This document shows positions 20,161 to 30,924 of a stretch of DNA of 57,382 nucleotides, one piece after another. This stretch comes from Prorocentrum cordatum (lineage: Eukaryota > Sar > Dinophyceae > Prorocentrales > Prorocentraceae), in assembly GCA_963575745.1 (NCBI GenBank), contig CAUYUJ010017815.1, positions 412,501-469,882 on the forward strand. Reading direction: 5' to 3'. Under the pieces are notes generated by a model. It was not told the DNA's origin, ran no database searches, and saw only the letters and a program-made list of their open reading frames with translations. Within the stretch, counting starts at the first letter, position 1; each line of letters begins with the position of its first letter. Position numbers and translations under genes: made by a program.

Positions 20161-20465
20161 GGCAACAAAGGCATTGACAGATGGATTTTCGGAAACTTGC
20201 GGGTGGCCGGCGGGACGGGCCGAAGCCCACTGGGGAGTTCTTTTAGAAAAAGAACCAAAACCAAAACCTGAAACATCCAGCACGCCGTGCACCCCTGTGG
20301 CAAGACCACAGGGGGCGGCGGATCCTAGTGGCCTTCGGCCCATCCCGCCACCGTGCCTGAGTTGTGAGTCTGAGGCCTCTTGTACATGTGTTGGGATGTC
20401 GTGGGGGCCCTCGAGAGGGCCCCTTGGAGGCGGTGTGGGCGCCTCTTTTTTTTGTTGTTCGAGGG

Positions 20466-20880
20466 ATCGTGGCCTCGGGGACGCAACGATTCCGTAATTC
20501 ACAAGGGGTCGTGGCCTCGTGAGCGCGAATCTGGTGTTATGTACGAGGGCTCATGCTTTCGACGACGGACATACAGTATTGCCTAATTTGCGAGACGGGG
20601 ACGCGAATATTGCATAATTTACAATGGTTCGTGGCTCCGGGGACGCGAAACTTGCGCACGTTACAAGCATAGTGGCCTCGGGGATGCGAATATTGTATAC
20701 TTTATAGGGGGTTTGTTGCCTCGGGGCCGCGAGTATCGAATCATTTACCAGGGATGATGGCCTCGGGGGCGCGAATATGGTGTAATGTATAAGGGTTCGT
20801 GGCCCGGGGAACTCGAATATTGTATAATTTTTCAAGATACTGGCTTCGGGGACGCGATAATGGCGTATTCTACACTGGTT
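20466..20880 (+). repeat. About 42-bp degenerate tandem array
   Basis: Roughly ten units of 40-45 bases built on CGTGGCCTCGGGGACGCGAA followed by an AT-rich half (ATTGTATAATTTACAA). They start near 20468, 20510, 20551, 20594, 20630, 20671, 20711, 20756, 20796 and 20839. Confidence 0.85.
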
Positions 20881-22256
20881 TATGTGTCGGGGCGCGGTTC
20901 TCATGTATTCTTCCGTGCCCCGCGCCCCTCAGGTTTTCTGTGAACCCCGGGGGGGGACGCTAAGCAGGCTGCTTTTCGGTTCCCCCTCCCCCCCCCTTGC
21001 GCGGACTGCAGCAGTTTACAGTAGGAAGCAGAACGTAGAACTATCACAATGGCCACTGGAACGTGGAGCGGGGAGCAGCAAGCCTAATCCTCACAGCCTG
21101 ATGGCCCCGCCAGGGAACCTTCGGAGAATGGGGACGAGGAAGAGTAAGTCGAAGAGTGTGACGATGATAAGGATGATAATGCGGATAACAATGATGATGT
21201 TGACCATGTTGATGATGATCATGATTATGTGGAGGACGGTGTTGAAAATGATAGTGGGTAGGACTGATGGTATGGTGATTTTGGTAAGACTGATGGGTAT
21301 GGTCATTTTGATAATGATTATGAGGAGGAGGGAGGAGCAGGAGCAGGAGCAGGAGGAGGAGGAACTGGAGGAGGAGGATAAGGAGGAGGTGGAGGAGGAG
21401 GAGGAGCTGGAGGAGGAGGAAGTAGAAGGCCGTCACATGTGACACCTCCCGTTCAAGGCCGTCTTGAGTCACGCGGAAGGCCCTCTTAGGCTGTCTTGGG
21501 GCAGTCTTGGATGGGACCTATTGGGCCATATTGGGACCTTTGGGGATCTTGTTGGGCCGTCTTGGGGCCCATCGTGGAGGCCTCTTGGGCCGTTTAGAAT
21601 TGATGGACACCAGACAAGACGAGAGTGCGAAACTCACCGCAGCAAATCTAAGAGGAATCATTGCGTTTTGCTAATTCTGACCCTGTTGGAGAGGGCGGGC
21701 CAACGCAGGGAATCTCTGCGGGAGGGGCGATGCATGCACATGGACGTGTCCCTGGTGCGGGGAGGCCCCTTCTTAGAATTCAGAAGCCCTACCAGACAGC
21801 CCTTGGCACTCTTCCACGCCACAGCGTGCGCAAGGCAGGGTGGCGGACTTACACAAGAGGGTGAACGATGGAAGATGGCGCGAAGATAGCAGCGACGGGT
21901 TGAAATTGAAACCACGGGGGATGGGGAATGTGAGTGAAGAGCGGCGGAGGCTGGGTGAAGAGGGAGTAACGAAGGACCATGAGGGACGGGGGTAGAGAGG
22001 ATGGGGGGGGAGCGAGGACGGAAAGGGAAACCGGGAAACGGATGTGGGCAGGAGGAAGGAGAAGGGAGGAGGTGGATTGGGCGGAAGAGGATATCAAGGA
22101 GTGTGGCAGGGGGCAGGAAGGGGGGGAAGAGGGAAGGGGCAGAGGGATGGAGGGAGGGTGCATTGGGGCCGCGGGCGAGGGCCCCTCCCCCCTCCCCCAT
22201 CCCGCCCCGCGCACTTCCCAGCCCGGCCCCCCCCCACGGCCCCCCTCTTCATCCAC
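20881..22256. other. Unassigned with (GAT)n, purine tract and a satellite scrap
   Basis: GAT-like triplets lie at 21165-21320, a GGA/GCA purine tract at 21322-21424, and a scrap of the GGCCGTCTTGGA satellite at about 21460-21600. 21950-22190 is purine-rich. No gene is recognised. Confidence 0.5.
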
Positions 22257-22322
22257 AGGAGGAGGAGGAGGAGGAGGGAGGAGGAGGGAGGAGGAGGAGG
22301 AGGGAGGAGGAGGAGGAGGGGT
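22257..22322 (+). repeat. (GGA)n microsatellite
   Basis: Purine triplets preceding fold-back P4. Confidence 0.9.
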
Positions 22323-22530
22323 CGGAGTAGATGGGGTCGGAGGGTCGCGCCGCATCGCCGATGCATCGCCGATGCGGCTCGATTCGGAGCCCGATTTGCT
22401 TCACGCGGACGTCGCCGATGCATCGCCGACGTCGCGGATGCATCGCCGGCGCATCGCCGATGCATCGACGATGCATCGCCGATGTATCGCCGATGCAGCG
22501 CGATCCTCCGACACCATCTACTCCGACCCC
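22320..22530. repeat. Fold-back P4 with GCATCGCCGAT core
   Basis: The arms (about 40 bases, ends near 22320-22361 and 22483-22527) share GTCGGAGTAGATGG in inverted order. The interior is a tandem of GCATCGCCGAT. A direct repeat starting CCCACGGCCCCCCTCTTCAT lies at 22233-22260 and 22548-22576, so the fold-back and the (GGA)n sit between copies of it. Confidence 0.7.
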
Positions 22531-22642
22531 ATCTAGGAGGCCTCTACCCACGGCCCCCCTCTTCATCCACAGGAGGAGCCGGGGAGGGGGACCACGGTGG
22601 AGCCAGCGTGAACCAGGAAGGTCCCGCCCCGCCCCACCGCGC

Positions 22643-22765
22643 GAGGTCACCGCCTCGCCCGCGACGGATACCGTCGACATCCCAGCCGGCCGCCTGCGAG
22701 TGAAGAGGGCGGACATAGCCGCGGAGGTCACCGAGGAGGAGACCATCGCCGAGGGGGGAGGATCC
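22643..22765 (+). other. Exon-like island, function unknown
   Basis: About 41 codons rich in G or C at the third position: V-D-I-P-A-G-R-L-R-V-K-R-A-D-I-A-A-E-V, then T-E-E-E-T-I-A-E. The alternation of charged and aliphatic residues is protein-like and unlike the surrounding DNA. No start, stop or certain splice site can be fixed and no family is recognised. It could be an exon of an unseen gene or a relic. Confidence 0.35.
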
Positions 22766-24365
22766 AGGCAGGTTTTGGGGAGGCGCCCCCTCCTGCTAGT
22801 TAGTTGTTGTTCCCTTTCTTCGTGCTGATCTCCGTGTGAGAGACGGCCATATGGTTGCCCACGTGTTGTTCTGACACGCTTTAGCCCGATTGAGCATCAA
22901 TTGTGACTGATCCTGAGCCTTCTACGTCGCAGTGGGGCCAACGCTGAGTCTGCTAGTTCCCCTTGCAAGGAATTGGTCATTGAGGGCATGTCACCGAGCA
23001 TGGTTCGTTCAACACGCGATGAGACGAGTGGAGTTGACGCAGCATGTGATACTGGTACACGATACCAGTATGGACAACAAACCGTGCTATTGTGCAGCGT
23101 AGGAAGTGCCATCTATGGGACACTACTTTGTGGAACCCCATGGTGTGGGACCCTATGGTTCTGGTTTCTTGCGTCTGGGACCCACTCGTGTTTGGTATTA
23201 CACTGTGTGAGCCTGTCGTCTAGGACTCTATCGTCTCAGATCTATCGTGCGCGGATCGGTCGTGCGTGACCAGACTTCATGAGACCCTATCGTGCGGTTT
23301 GTCATCGTGTGGCTCTAATCGTGTGGGGCCCTATGGGATGGGCATACAGTCGTGTGGGACCCCGTGGTCGCGGACCCGATGGGCTCGTGTGGTATCGCCA
23401 TCGTGTGGATCATATCGTGCAATCCTCCGGGGACCGCAACGCAGAACACCGAGTGCCCCAGACGTCCAGGCACCCAAAACAACACATTACAAAGCAAGTG
23501 GTAACCCTAAACCCATGCATGGCTGGGACCCTCTGAGCGCGAATCGGGGAGTTCCTACAGGGACCCGATCGCGTCGCAGATGGGCCAGTCGTAGGTGCCG
23601 TGGCGCCCGACGCCGCGCACCACAGGAATCCTTGGCACCCAGGGTCAACTCCCATATGATCACATGTGGGCGCGGGGCGTCGGGCAGCGCCGATGATGGG
23701 TCCGAGTGCTCGTTGCCCATCGGCCCCCAAGCTGCAACCGCGGGCCCAGCGGGTGCTGGAAAGGTGCGTGTTCCCCCCCCCCCTCCCCGCTTATTGCACT
23801 GCGCATGAAAGCCGGAGTCAGGTCGTACAGAGGAGAGTCGGGGGATCCTTCGTAGTGTCCGTAGAGCCACACACCTAGCTCCGCTGCAGCCCTTGGCTCC
23901 GAGGACCCCCTCGCCCCAGAGCGAGCGAGAGGCCGAGAACGAAAGAACCAGATGGGGGGGGGTGGCATCGGGATCTTCCAGCAAGCCGACTCCCCTCTGC
24001 CATGCCCGTGGTGTTAGCAGTTGCAGCCTTTGTTGGCTTCTGCATATGCAGGCGCTGCCGCGGGTGCTCGCCACCTCGCTTGGGGATGCGGCGAAGCAGC
24101 GATGCAACTCTTCACGATTGTGGTATTGTATGGCTGTTGCTGCGTCACGCAGTGCAGCACTGAGCAGAGCGCAGCTCCGAGGAACTACGAGAAAAGAGGC
24201 ATCGGCGGGAGCAGTCGTGTGGCCACGTCTGCACCTAGCAGAACCTAGGTTGGGGGAGGGGTACGACTTAATGCAGGACAGCCCCGCGAAGCCGGTGCGG
24301 CACCCTGCGCAGCATTACTAGACTCCCTTTCTGTATCTCTCCAGCCCAATGGCCCCTCCCCGTCC
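22766..24365. other. Unassigned with degenerate short repeats
   Basis: 23049-23071 is a small hairpin (ATACTGGTA, loop of five, TACCAGTAT). 23105-23425 is a degenerate short repeat of TCGTGTGGGACCCTATG-like motifs. 23599-23693 holds an inverted pair around CCGACGCC/GGCGTCGG. No gene seen. Confidence 0.4.
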
Positions 24366-24775
24366 GTCCCTCCCCTCTCTCTCTCTCTCTTTGGCTCTCT
24401 GCATGTCCATCGTTCTATATGCCGGCCTGTCTGTCTCTCAATATCGGTCTCTCGCTCTCTGGTGTTGTTATCTCTCTCTCTCTATCGCTCTTTCTCTCTT
24501 TCGCTCTCTCTCTCTCTCTCTCTCTCTCTCCCGCGCGCTCTCTCCGTCCCTCTCTATACATACATACATACATGCATACATGCATACATATGCACGCATC
24601 CATACATACATACATACATACATACATACATACATACATACATACATGCATGCATACATACATACACACACGCAAACGAACATACATACATACACACATA
24701 CATACATACATACATGCATGCATACATACATTCATACAAACGCACACACACATATATATATATATGTATCACGAT
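24366..24775 (+). repeat. Compound (CT)n, (ACAT)n, (CA)n(TA)n microsatellite
   Basis: CT-rich 24366-24553, then ACAT/GCAT tetranucleotides 24556-24740, then CACACA and TATATATATATATG to about 24767. Similar pyrimidine-then-TATATA order occurs at 28062-28260, 34688-34830 and 54600-54790. Confidence 0.9.
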
Positions 24776-24861
24776 TGCCCAACCATCTTGTGGTGTTGGG
24801 TTCTCGTATTGAAAAGACAGCGCCCCGCGTCATTCCTTCCTTCCTTCTCCCCCGCCCCCTC

Positions 24862-25100
24862 CCTCCTACATCAGCATCAACATCATCAGCATCATCATTA
24901 TTATGAGCATCGTCATCTTCATCATCATCCTCATCTGCATCTTCATCATCACCATCATCATCATCATCACCATCATCAGCATCATCAGCTTCATCAATCA
25001 TCTTCATCATCAGCATCATCATCATCACCATCATCATCCGCAGCATCAGCATCAGCATCAGCATCCTCACCAGCATTACTATCATCACCATCGACGTTCC
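24862..25100 (+). repeat. (CAT)n degenerate microsatellite
   Basis: CATCAT and CAGCAT triplets. A shorter similar tract lies at 25640-25725. Confidence 0.9.
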
Positions 25101-25639
25101 TTTCCTCCTCGCCGATCAGGGTACAGATACGACAATGCATGGGACAACTATCGGCCAATTCGCTCTGGAGGAGAAGTGAGCCGAAAGAGAGAGGAGAGAG
25201 TAGGATAGCACAAAACCAGTAGGATAATTAGGCCCCCCAGCAGAAATCTGGAAAACATGGGCCTCCGATTCTCCTCCTCTTCTCCTTTTGAGTAGTCGTG
25301 TCGTCGTCTCTTCCCCCTAGCTTGGGAGCCCTGCTCGCCCAACGTGTCCCCAATTCCACGGGCACGCGGAAGGGCCAACAGCGGCTCCCCCTGCACTGAC
25401 CCGCAGGGACTCAGACTCACAAGGTAGCGAGCCTCTCTTACGGGGCCACCTCGGAGCTCACCCCTTGAAGCTTCGGGGTATGCCCCTTGCCAGTCCTAGT
25501 GAGAAGTCAGGGCCGCTGCACAACCAAATCGCAGGGGATTCTGCCAGACGCGCGCAAGGCACCAGTCTAGGTGTGTTGACGTTGACCCCTTAAGCGGATG
25601 TCCTGTCCTGTCCTGTCTTCCTCCTCTCCCTCCTCCCTC
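25101..25639. other. Unassigned
   Basis: No gene or distinct repeat. Confidence 0.3.
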
Positions 25640-25756
25640 CTCACATCGTCATCATCATCAACATCATCATCATAGTCGCGCTCGTGTTCGTCATCGTCAT
25701 CAGCGTCATCATCATCAGCACCCGTTCTTCTGCTCTCCGCACGTCATCCCTCGCAC

Positions 25757-27515
25757 GTCTCGTGACCCATAGGGAGCTCCACCGAAGGCCCCAGTGGCAC
25801 CGCCCGCATGCGTCACCCCGACACAGTACAGCGCTTCGTGGCCCCATAGGGAGCTCCACAAACGGCCCCGGTGGCACCGCCCGCATTCGCCACCCCCACC
25901 CACTACAACGCTTCGTGACCCTATATGGAGCTCCACCGAAGGCCCCAGTGGCACTGCCCTCATGCGTCCCCCCGATCCAGTGTAGCGCGTCGTGGCCTTA
26001 TAGGGGGCTCCACCAGAAGCCCCGAAGGCACCGTCAGCATGCACCACCCCCGCCCACTACAACGCTTCATGGCCCCATAGGGCGCTCCACCGAAGGCCCC
26101 ACTGGTACAACCCGCACGCGCCACACTCACCCAGTACAGCGTTTCGTGGCACCAGAGGGAGCTCCACCGCAGGCCTCAGTTGCGCCGCCCGCATGTGCAC
26201 CCCCCACCCAGTAGAGCGCTTCGTGGCCCCATAATACGGGGGGGACGAGGGGCTCCACCGACAGCCCCAGTGACACCGCCCACATGCGCCACCCCACCGT
26301 GCACCGCTTCGTGGCCCCATGGCGGGCTCCACCGAGGGCTCCAGTGGCTGTGTCCGCATGCGTTTCCCCCACCCGGTGCAGCGCCTCGTGGCCCCAGAGG
26401 GAGCTCTACCGAAGGCCCCAGTGGCTGTGTCCGCACGCCGTTCCCCCAGTCCGTACAGCGCTTCGTTGCCCCAGAGAGTGCTCCACCCAAGGCCTCAGTG
26501 GCGGTGTCCGCATGCGTTTCCCCTACACAGCCCTGCGCTTCGTGGCCCCATAGGGGCTGTTCCGGAGGCCCCAAAGGTTGAGTACGCGTGCGCTTCCCCA
26601 CCCAGACCAACGCTTCGTGGCCCCATAGCAGAATCCACCGAAGGATCCAGTAGCTGTGCCCGCATGCGTTTCCACCACCCAGTGCAGCGCTTCGTGGCCC
26701 AGAGGGAGTTCCACCGAAGGCCCAAACCGCATGCCTTCCCCCTACCCAGTGCAGCGCTCCGTTGGCCACATAGGGAGCCCCACCGAAGGCCCCACCGGCG
26801 GTGTCCGCAGGCCTTTCCCCCACTCCGTCCAACGCTTCGCTGCCCCATAAAGAGCTCCACCGAAGGCCCCAGTGGCGGTGTCGGCATGTGGTTCCCCCAC
26901 CCAGTACAGTGCTTCGTGGCCCCATAGGGGCTGTTCCGAAGACCCCAATGACTGTGTCCGCACGCTTTCCCCCCAGTCAATACAGCGCTTCGTGACTCCA
27001 TAGGGAGCCTCGCACACCCAGCACAGCATTGCGCGGCCCCACAGGGAGCTCCACCGAAGGTTCCAGTGGCGCAGCCCGCATGCGTCTCCCACACCCAGCA
27101 CACCGGTGCATGGCCTCATAGGGAGCTCCACCGAAGGCTCCAGCGGCGCAGTCCGCATGCGTCTCCCACACCCAATACAGCGCCTCGTGGCCCCATAGGG
27201 AGCTCCACCGAAGGTCCCAGTGGCGCAGTCCGCACGCGGTACCCCCACCCAGTACAGCGCTTCGCGGCCCCATGGGGAGCTCCACCGAAGGTCCCCTTGG
27301 CACAGTCCGCATGCGTTTCTCCTACACAGCACTGCGCTTCGTGGCCCTAGAGGGAGCTCCACCGAAAGGTCCCAGTGGTGCAGTCCGCATGCGGTTCCCC
27401 CGCCCAGTACAGCGTTTCGCAGCCCCATAGGGAGTTCCACCGAAGGTCCCAATGGCGCAGTTCGCATGCGGTTCCCCCGCCTTGTACAGCGCTTCGCGCC
27501 CCCAGGGGGAGCTTC
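25757..27515 (-). repeat. About 77-bp tandem array (GAGCTCCACCGAAGG unit)
   Basis: Some 22-23 degenerate units of about 77 bases. The marker CGCTTCGTGGCCCCATAGG recurs near 25831, 25909, 25985, 26063, 26140 and 26216, then regularly to 27490. 77 is not a multiple of three, so open frames through the array (such as 249 codons at 26176-26925, minus strand) wander between frames and are not genes. Confidence 0.9.
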
Positions 27516-28061
27516 ACGGAAGACTGTACCCACAATTGCGGTGTTCGTTATTGCAGATGGTTGGGTTTTTCACCAGGCTGTGTGTTTTCTTCTTCTGTTT
27601 CTCTCTCGCTTTCTCTCTCTTTCTTTCTCTTTTTTTTTTTTTCTCTCTCTCTCTCTCTCTCTCTTTCTTATTTATTTGATCGCTTCGCTCATTCCGCCGG
27701 CCCTGGAGCCCTCTTTAGGGCCTCGTGGAGGCCTCTTGGGGACCTCTTGGGAGTCTCTTGGGGCTCCTTGGCGGCGTCTTGGGGGCCCCCAGGGCCTCTT
27801 GGGGGCTCTTGGGGGCCTCTTGGGGCGGGAGGGGGGGGGAGTCGATTGCGGCTCCCCCCTCGGAGGCCACGATCCTCGTGAGCGGTGTCGAAAAATTGCC
27901 TGGTCCGGCATCTCTGACCCGAGTCTGCCGGGACCCTGCCGGGGTACTTTTCGTCCGGGGACCCCCAGGGGCCGCCCCGCGCGCACGAAGTAGAAGTACT
28001 ATTTAGCAGTTACCGGAGATCTTAGCACGCCTCTGGCCCGTTGGGCCGGCGAATATCCCAT
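27516..28061. other. CT tract and satellite scrap
   Basis: 27598-27670 is CT-rich. 27720-27830 is a scrap of the GGCCTCTTGGGG-type satellite. The rest is unassigned. Confidence 0.6.
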
Positions 28062-28260
28062 CCGTCTCTATGTCTCTCTCGTTCTCTCTCTCTCTCTTGT
28101 GGTGTGGCTAGGTGTTATTTGTTTCTCTCTATGTCTTTACATATGTCTCTCTCTATCTCTCGGTGTATACATACGCGTACTTACATATCTCCCCTGTGTA
28201 TGTACGCATTGTGTTACATGTATATATATATACAGATGCACATACATATACAGGTATATC
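28062..28260 (+). repeat. CT-rich tract followed by TATATATATA
   Basis: CTCTCT-rich 28062-28165, then ATACATACGCGTAC and ACATGTATATATATATACA (near 28217-28235). Similar in order to three other loci in the window. Confidence 0.8.
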
Positions 28261-28470
28261 AATGTAAGTGTGTTACGATTGTTCTGCGCTTCTGCATGCC
28301 TACGTCATGCCAGGTCATGCAGAGGCGCAGAGGGGTTTTGGTAAGGAACGGTGCCAACGCTGATCTGCGTCCGCCTCCTGTCCTCCCCATTGTCTCTGTG
28401 TGTGCGCGTCTTTGTAATTGTGCCACAGGGCTTCCTTGGCGCTTGTAAAATACGTGTGCGCGTCTTTGTG

Positions 28471-28596
28471 ATGGCGGCCTGCGACTCCGCGCAGGAGTTC
28501 TGGTCCTTGGTGGACTCTTCTAGCGTGAAGGAGGCGGACATCCTCGATTGGTCGGGCAAGCAGCTTGTGGCAGAGCTGAAGGATGGGCACGCGTAG
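28471..28596 (+). CDS. Short exon-like frame with ATG and stop, unknown
   Basis: 41 codons from ATG 28471 to TAG 28594-28596: W-S-L-V-D-S-S-S-V-K-E-A-D-I-L-D-W-S then L-V-A-E-L-K. Third positions are GC-rich, with amphipathic helix character. The 14 bases just before the ATG (GTGCGCGTCTTTGT) also occur at 28402-28415. The open frame extends upstream of the ATG, so the start is not certain. It may be a small ORF, a last exon or chance. Confidence 0.3.
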   Translation: MAACDSAQEFWSLVDSSSVKEADILDWSGKQLVAELKDGHA

Positions 28597-29261
28597 GGGG
28601 GAGTGCACGAGGATGAGGAACTGATCAGAAAGACGAGGGATACGAAGATGATGGCAGCGGGGGGGGGCTATTCGGATGTTATGCTTCATACTGTCAAAGC
28701 CCATCTCACAGGCGCCGAAAGGCCAAAAGCAGAGGTACAACTCGGATGATCGTGTGACACCACTTCGCTGGACTTCCCCCCCCGAGGGGCCCCGGAAAGT
28801 TGCAGTATTCGTGCGGCTGGCAGCATCCAGGACGGCCAAGTCCCTGCGTGCGTCGAAACCCAGTTGGGCGTTCCAATAGAGAGGGTGATTAGGAAGGACG
28901 AGAGCGGGAGAGCATGATCCATCTTTCTCAACAGGGCAGCCGAAGGATATGGAGACGTTTGCCAGCGCGGGTCAAATTTGTGAGTTTGTGCACTTTGGAT
29001 GTGGAAGCTGCGTGGTGGAAGTTATGTGGCGGAAGCTATATGGTTTCAGCTACGTGTTGGAAGCTATGTGGTGCAATTCTTCTTTGAAGTTTGAAGACGC
29101 TGCAGCAGCCAGTTCCAATGTTCGAGTGAACAACCCCTCACGCTCACCCGCAACTTCTTGGCAAAGCTCAGCTGCCGTAGTGACGCGATGACCCCGATCT
29201 TGCGAACTCATTATCCGAGTTGGCGGGGGATGTTGTTAATGGCGACATCGGCAACGACGCC
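28597..29261. other. Unassigned
   Basis: 28990-29080 holds four loose copies of a GGAAGCTATGTGGTG motif. Nothing else was found. Confidence 0.35.
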
Positions 29262-29575
29262 AGTGGTGATTATGATGATTTTGATGGTGATGGAGATCGT
29301 GATGATGGTGATGATGTTGATGATGACGATAATGGTGATGGTGATGGTGATGGAGATGGCGATGATGACGAGGGCAATGAAAACGGCGTTGCCGATGATG
29401 ACGACGACGGTGATGATGATGACCATGATGGTGATGGTGATAGTGTTGACAATGGCAATGGTGATGGTGGCGATAGTGATGACGATGATGCTGGTGATGA
29501 GGAAGTTCGCGCGTTTACAGCGATAATGACGATGATGCTGGTGATGAGGAAGTTCGCGCGTTTACAGCGTTGTCT
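29262..29575 (+). repeat. (GAT)n tract with a 47-bp tandem duplication
   Basis: GAT/GGT triplets run to about 29500. A 47-base unit (GACGATGATGCTGGTGATGA ... TTTACAGCGATAAT) starts at 29481 and is repeated from 29528. Confidence 0.85.
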
Positions 29576-29611
29576 TGCCATATTCAGTTGTGAGTGCCGC
29601 ACTTGTGAATA

Positions 29612-30340
29612 TCGCCTCTAATGGAGCTCCCTGTGGGACCCCGAACCGTGTGAGAGGTGTGCTGAAGTGGGCCTGGGGGCGCATGCGCGCCCTGCCACTG
29701 GGGCTGGGGGACCGCATGCGTACCCCCCGTCCTTCCCCGGTGCGCTGTAGTTGAAGCTCCATATATCGGGGGCGACCAATAGGGGGGTGATGACTAGGGG
29801 GGTTGGATATCATGGCGTGGGCCATGATATTTCCCCAGATTTCATGGCGCCTCCTCTTATTTCATTACGTCCCTGCCCCCCCCCCTGGGCCGCGCACATG
29901 CCGCCGGTAATGATTTGCACCCCCCCCTCTTGGACACCCCCCTCTTGGCCGCTCCCGAATATAGGGGCACGAAGTATGTGAGGTGTGTGCGTGTGTGTGC
30001 CAGAGTCGGCTGGGGGACCGAATGTGTACCTTGCCCCCCCTGGGGCCTTAGTTGGAGCTCCCTATGGGGCCTCGCAGCGTGTGACGGGTGTGCCGAAATG
30101 GCACTGAGGACACATGTGGGTTGTGCCACTGGGGCCTTCGGTGGAGCTCCCTAGGGGGCCACGAAACGTATGAGGGGCGTGTGCCGAAAGTGGTGGAGAA
30201 CCGTATGCGAACCCCCCCTGAGGGCTTCCGTGGAGCTCCTTATGGACCCACGAAGCGTCGAAGTGTCTGAGGTGTGTGCCGGAATGGACTGATGGACTGC
30301 ATGCGCCCCCCCCCCCAGGGCTTTCGTTCCGCATATTCTC
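29612..30340 (+). repeat. GTGGAGCTCC array, inverted relative to 25.8-27.5 kb
   Basis: Degenerate units of about 80-90 bases with CCTTCGGTGGAGCTCCCTA and CACGAA..GTGTGAGG, the reverse complement of the 77-bp unit. A small hairpin (ATATCATGGC ... GCCATGATAT) lies at about 29808-29831. Confidence 0.75.
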
Positions 30341-30924
30341 CTTTGACAGGGGTGTGTGGGGGGGGTAAATACCGGCACCGGGTGGGATACCGCAAGCAAA
30401 CTAATAACCAATTGAAGGGGATGGCGGCGTTAAGCTCGGCTTCGGCAAGGGGGCATTCTCTATCATGGCGGAGTGCATAGATGTAGGTACATAATCTAGT
30501 TTGGCGAATTACCCAACCCAGATCAGTTAAGTGTAGTAGCGCAGACCATGTCCCTCTTCTCGGCAGTCGGCGGACGGATAACGGAGTTCCAAGTGGGACA
30601 TCAAGCGCCGTCAGCACACGTGTTATTTGAGGTCGTCTATGCGAGGGCCCTGGAAATACATGCTGACACCCACGAGGGTCAGGGCAGGATGAGAGGGACA
30701 AACACGAGGATTAGGGGGAGCACGCGTTAGGGTGAGGAGAACCGTTCAAGGTAGAGCTTATAAGCTACGTAGCGCGGAAACAACGGGAATTCCGCCGACG
30801 TGCGCTGGTCATTTCAAGATCCTCTGGATCCTTCTATCCTTCGGAATCTCCTCCTGATCCTCCTGATCCTCATGATCCTCCTCCTCTTCCTCTTCCTTCT
30901 GATCTTGCTCCTCCTGCTCTTCCT
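30341..30924. other. Unassigned with TCCTGA microsatellite
   Basis: 30820-30924 is TCC/TGATCC-rich. No gene seen in the rest. Confidence 0.4.

Larger units (their letters stand above)
14895..20370 (+). repeat. Composite satellite locus 1 (modules M, satellite, N, P)
   Basis: The locus has an ordered structure. Module M lies at about 14895-15085, 16372-16545, 17416-17575 and 18341-18495. Satellite made of 12-15-base units (GGCCGTCTTGGA and variants) follows each M. Module N lies at 17262-17415, 18195-18340 and 20171-20320 and closes each satellite block except the first, where M2 follows directly. Module P (20321-20370) follows the last N. The same order recurs at 46015-47625. All copies share one orientation. 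Confidence 0.9.

Noticed and set aside
24415-24772. Minus-strand frames of M-Y-V-C repeats
   Set aside because: Translation of the ACAT tetranucleotide microsatellite.
26176-26925. 249-codon frame through the 77-bp array
   Set aside because: The period is not a multiple of three and units are degenerate, so the frame does not encode a repeated protein.
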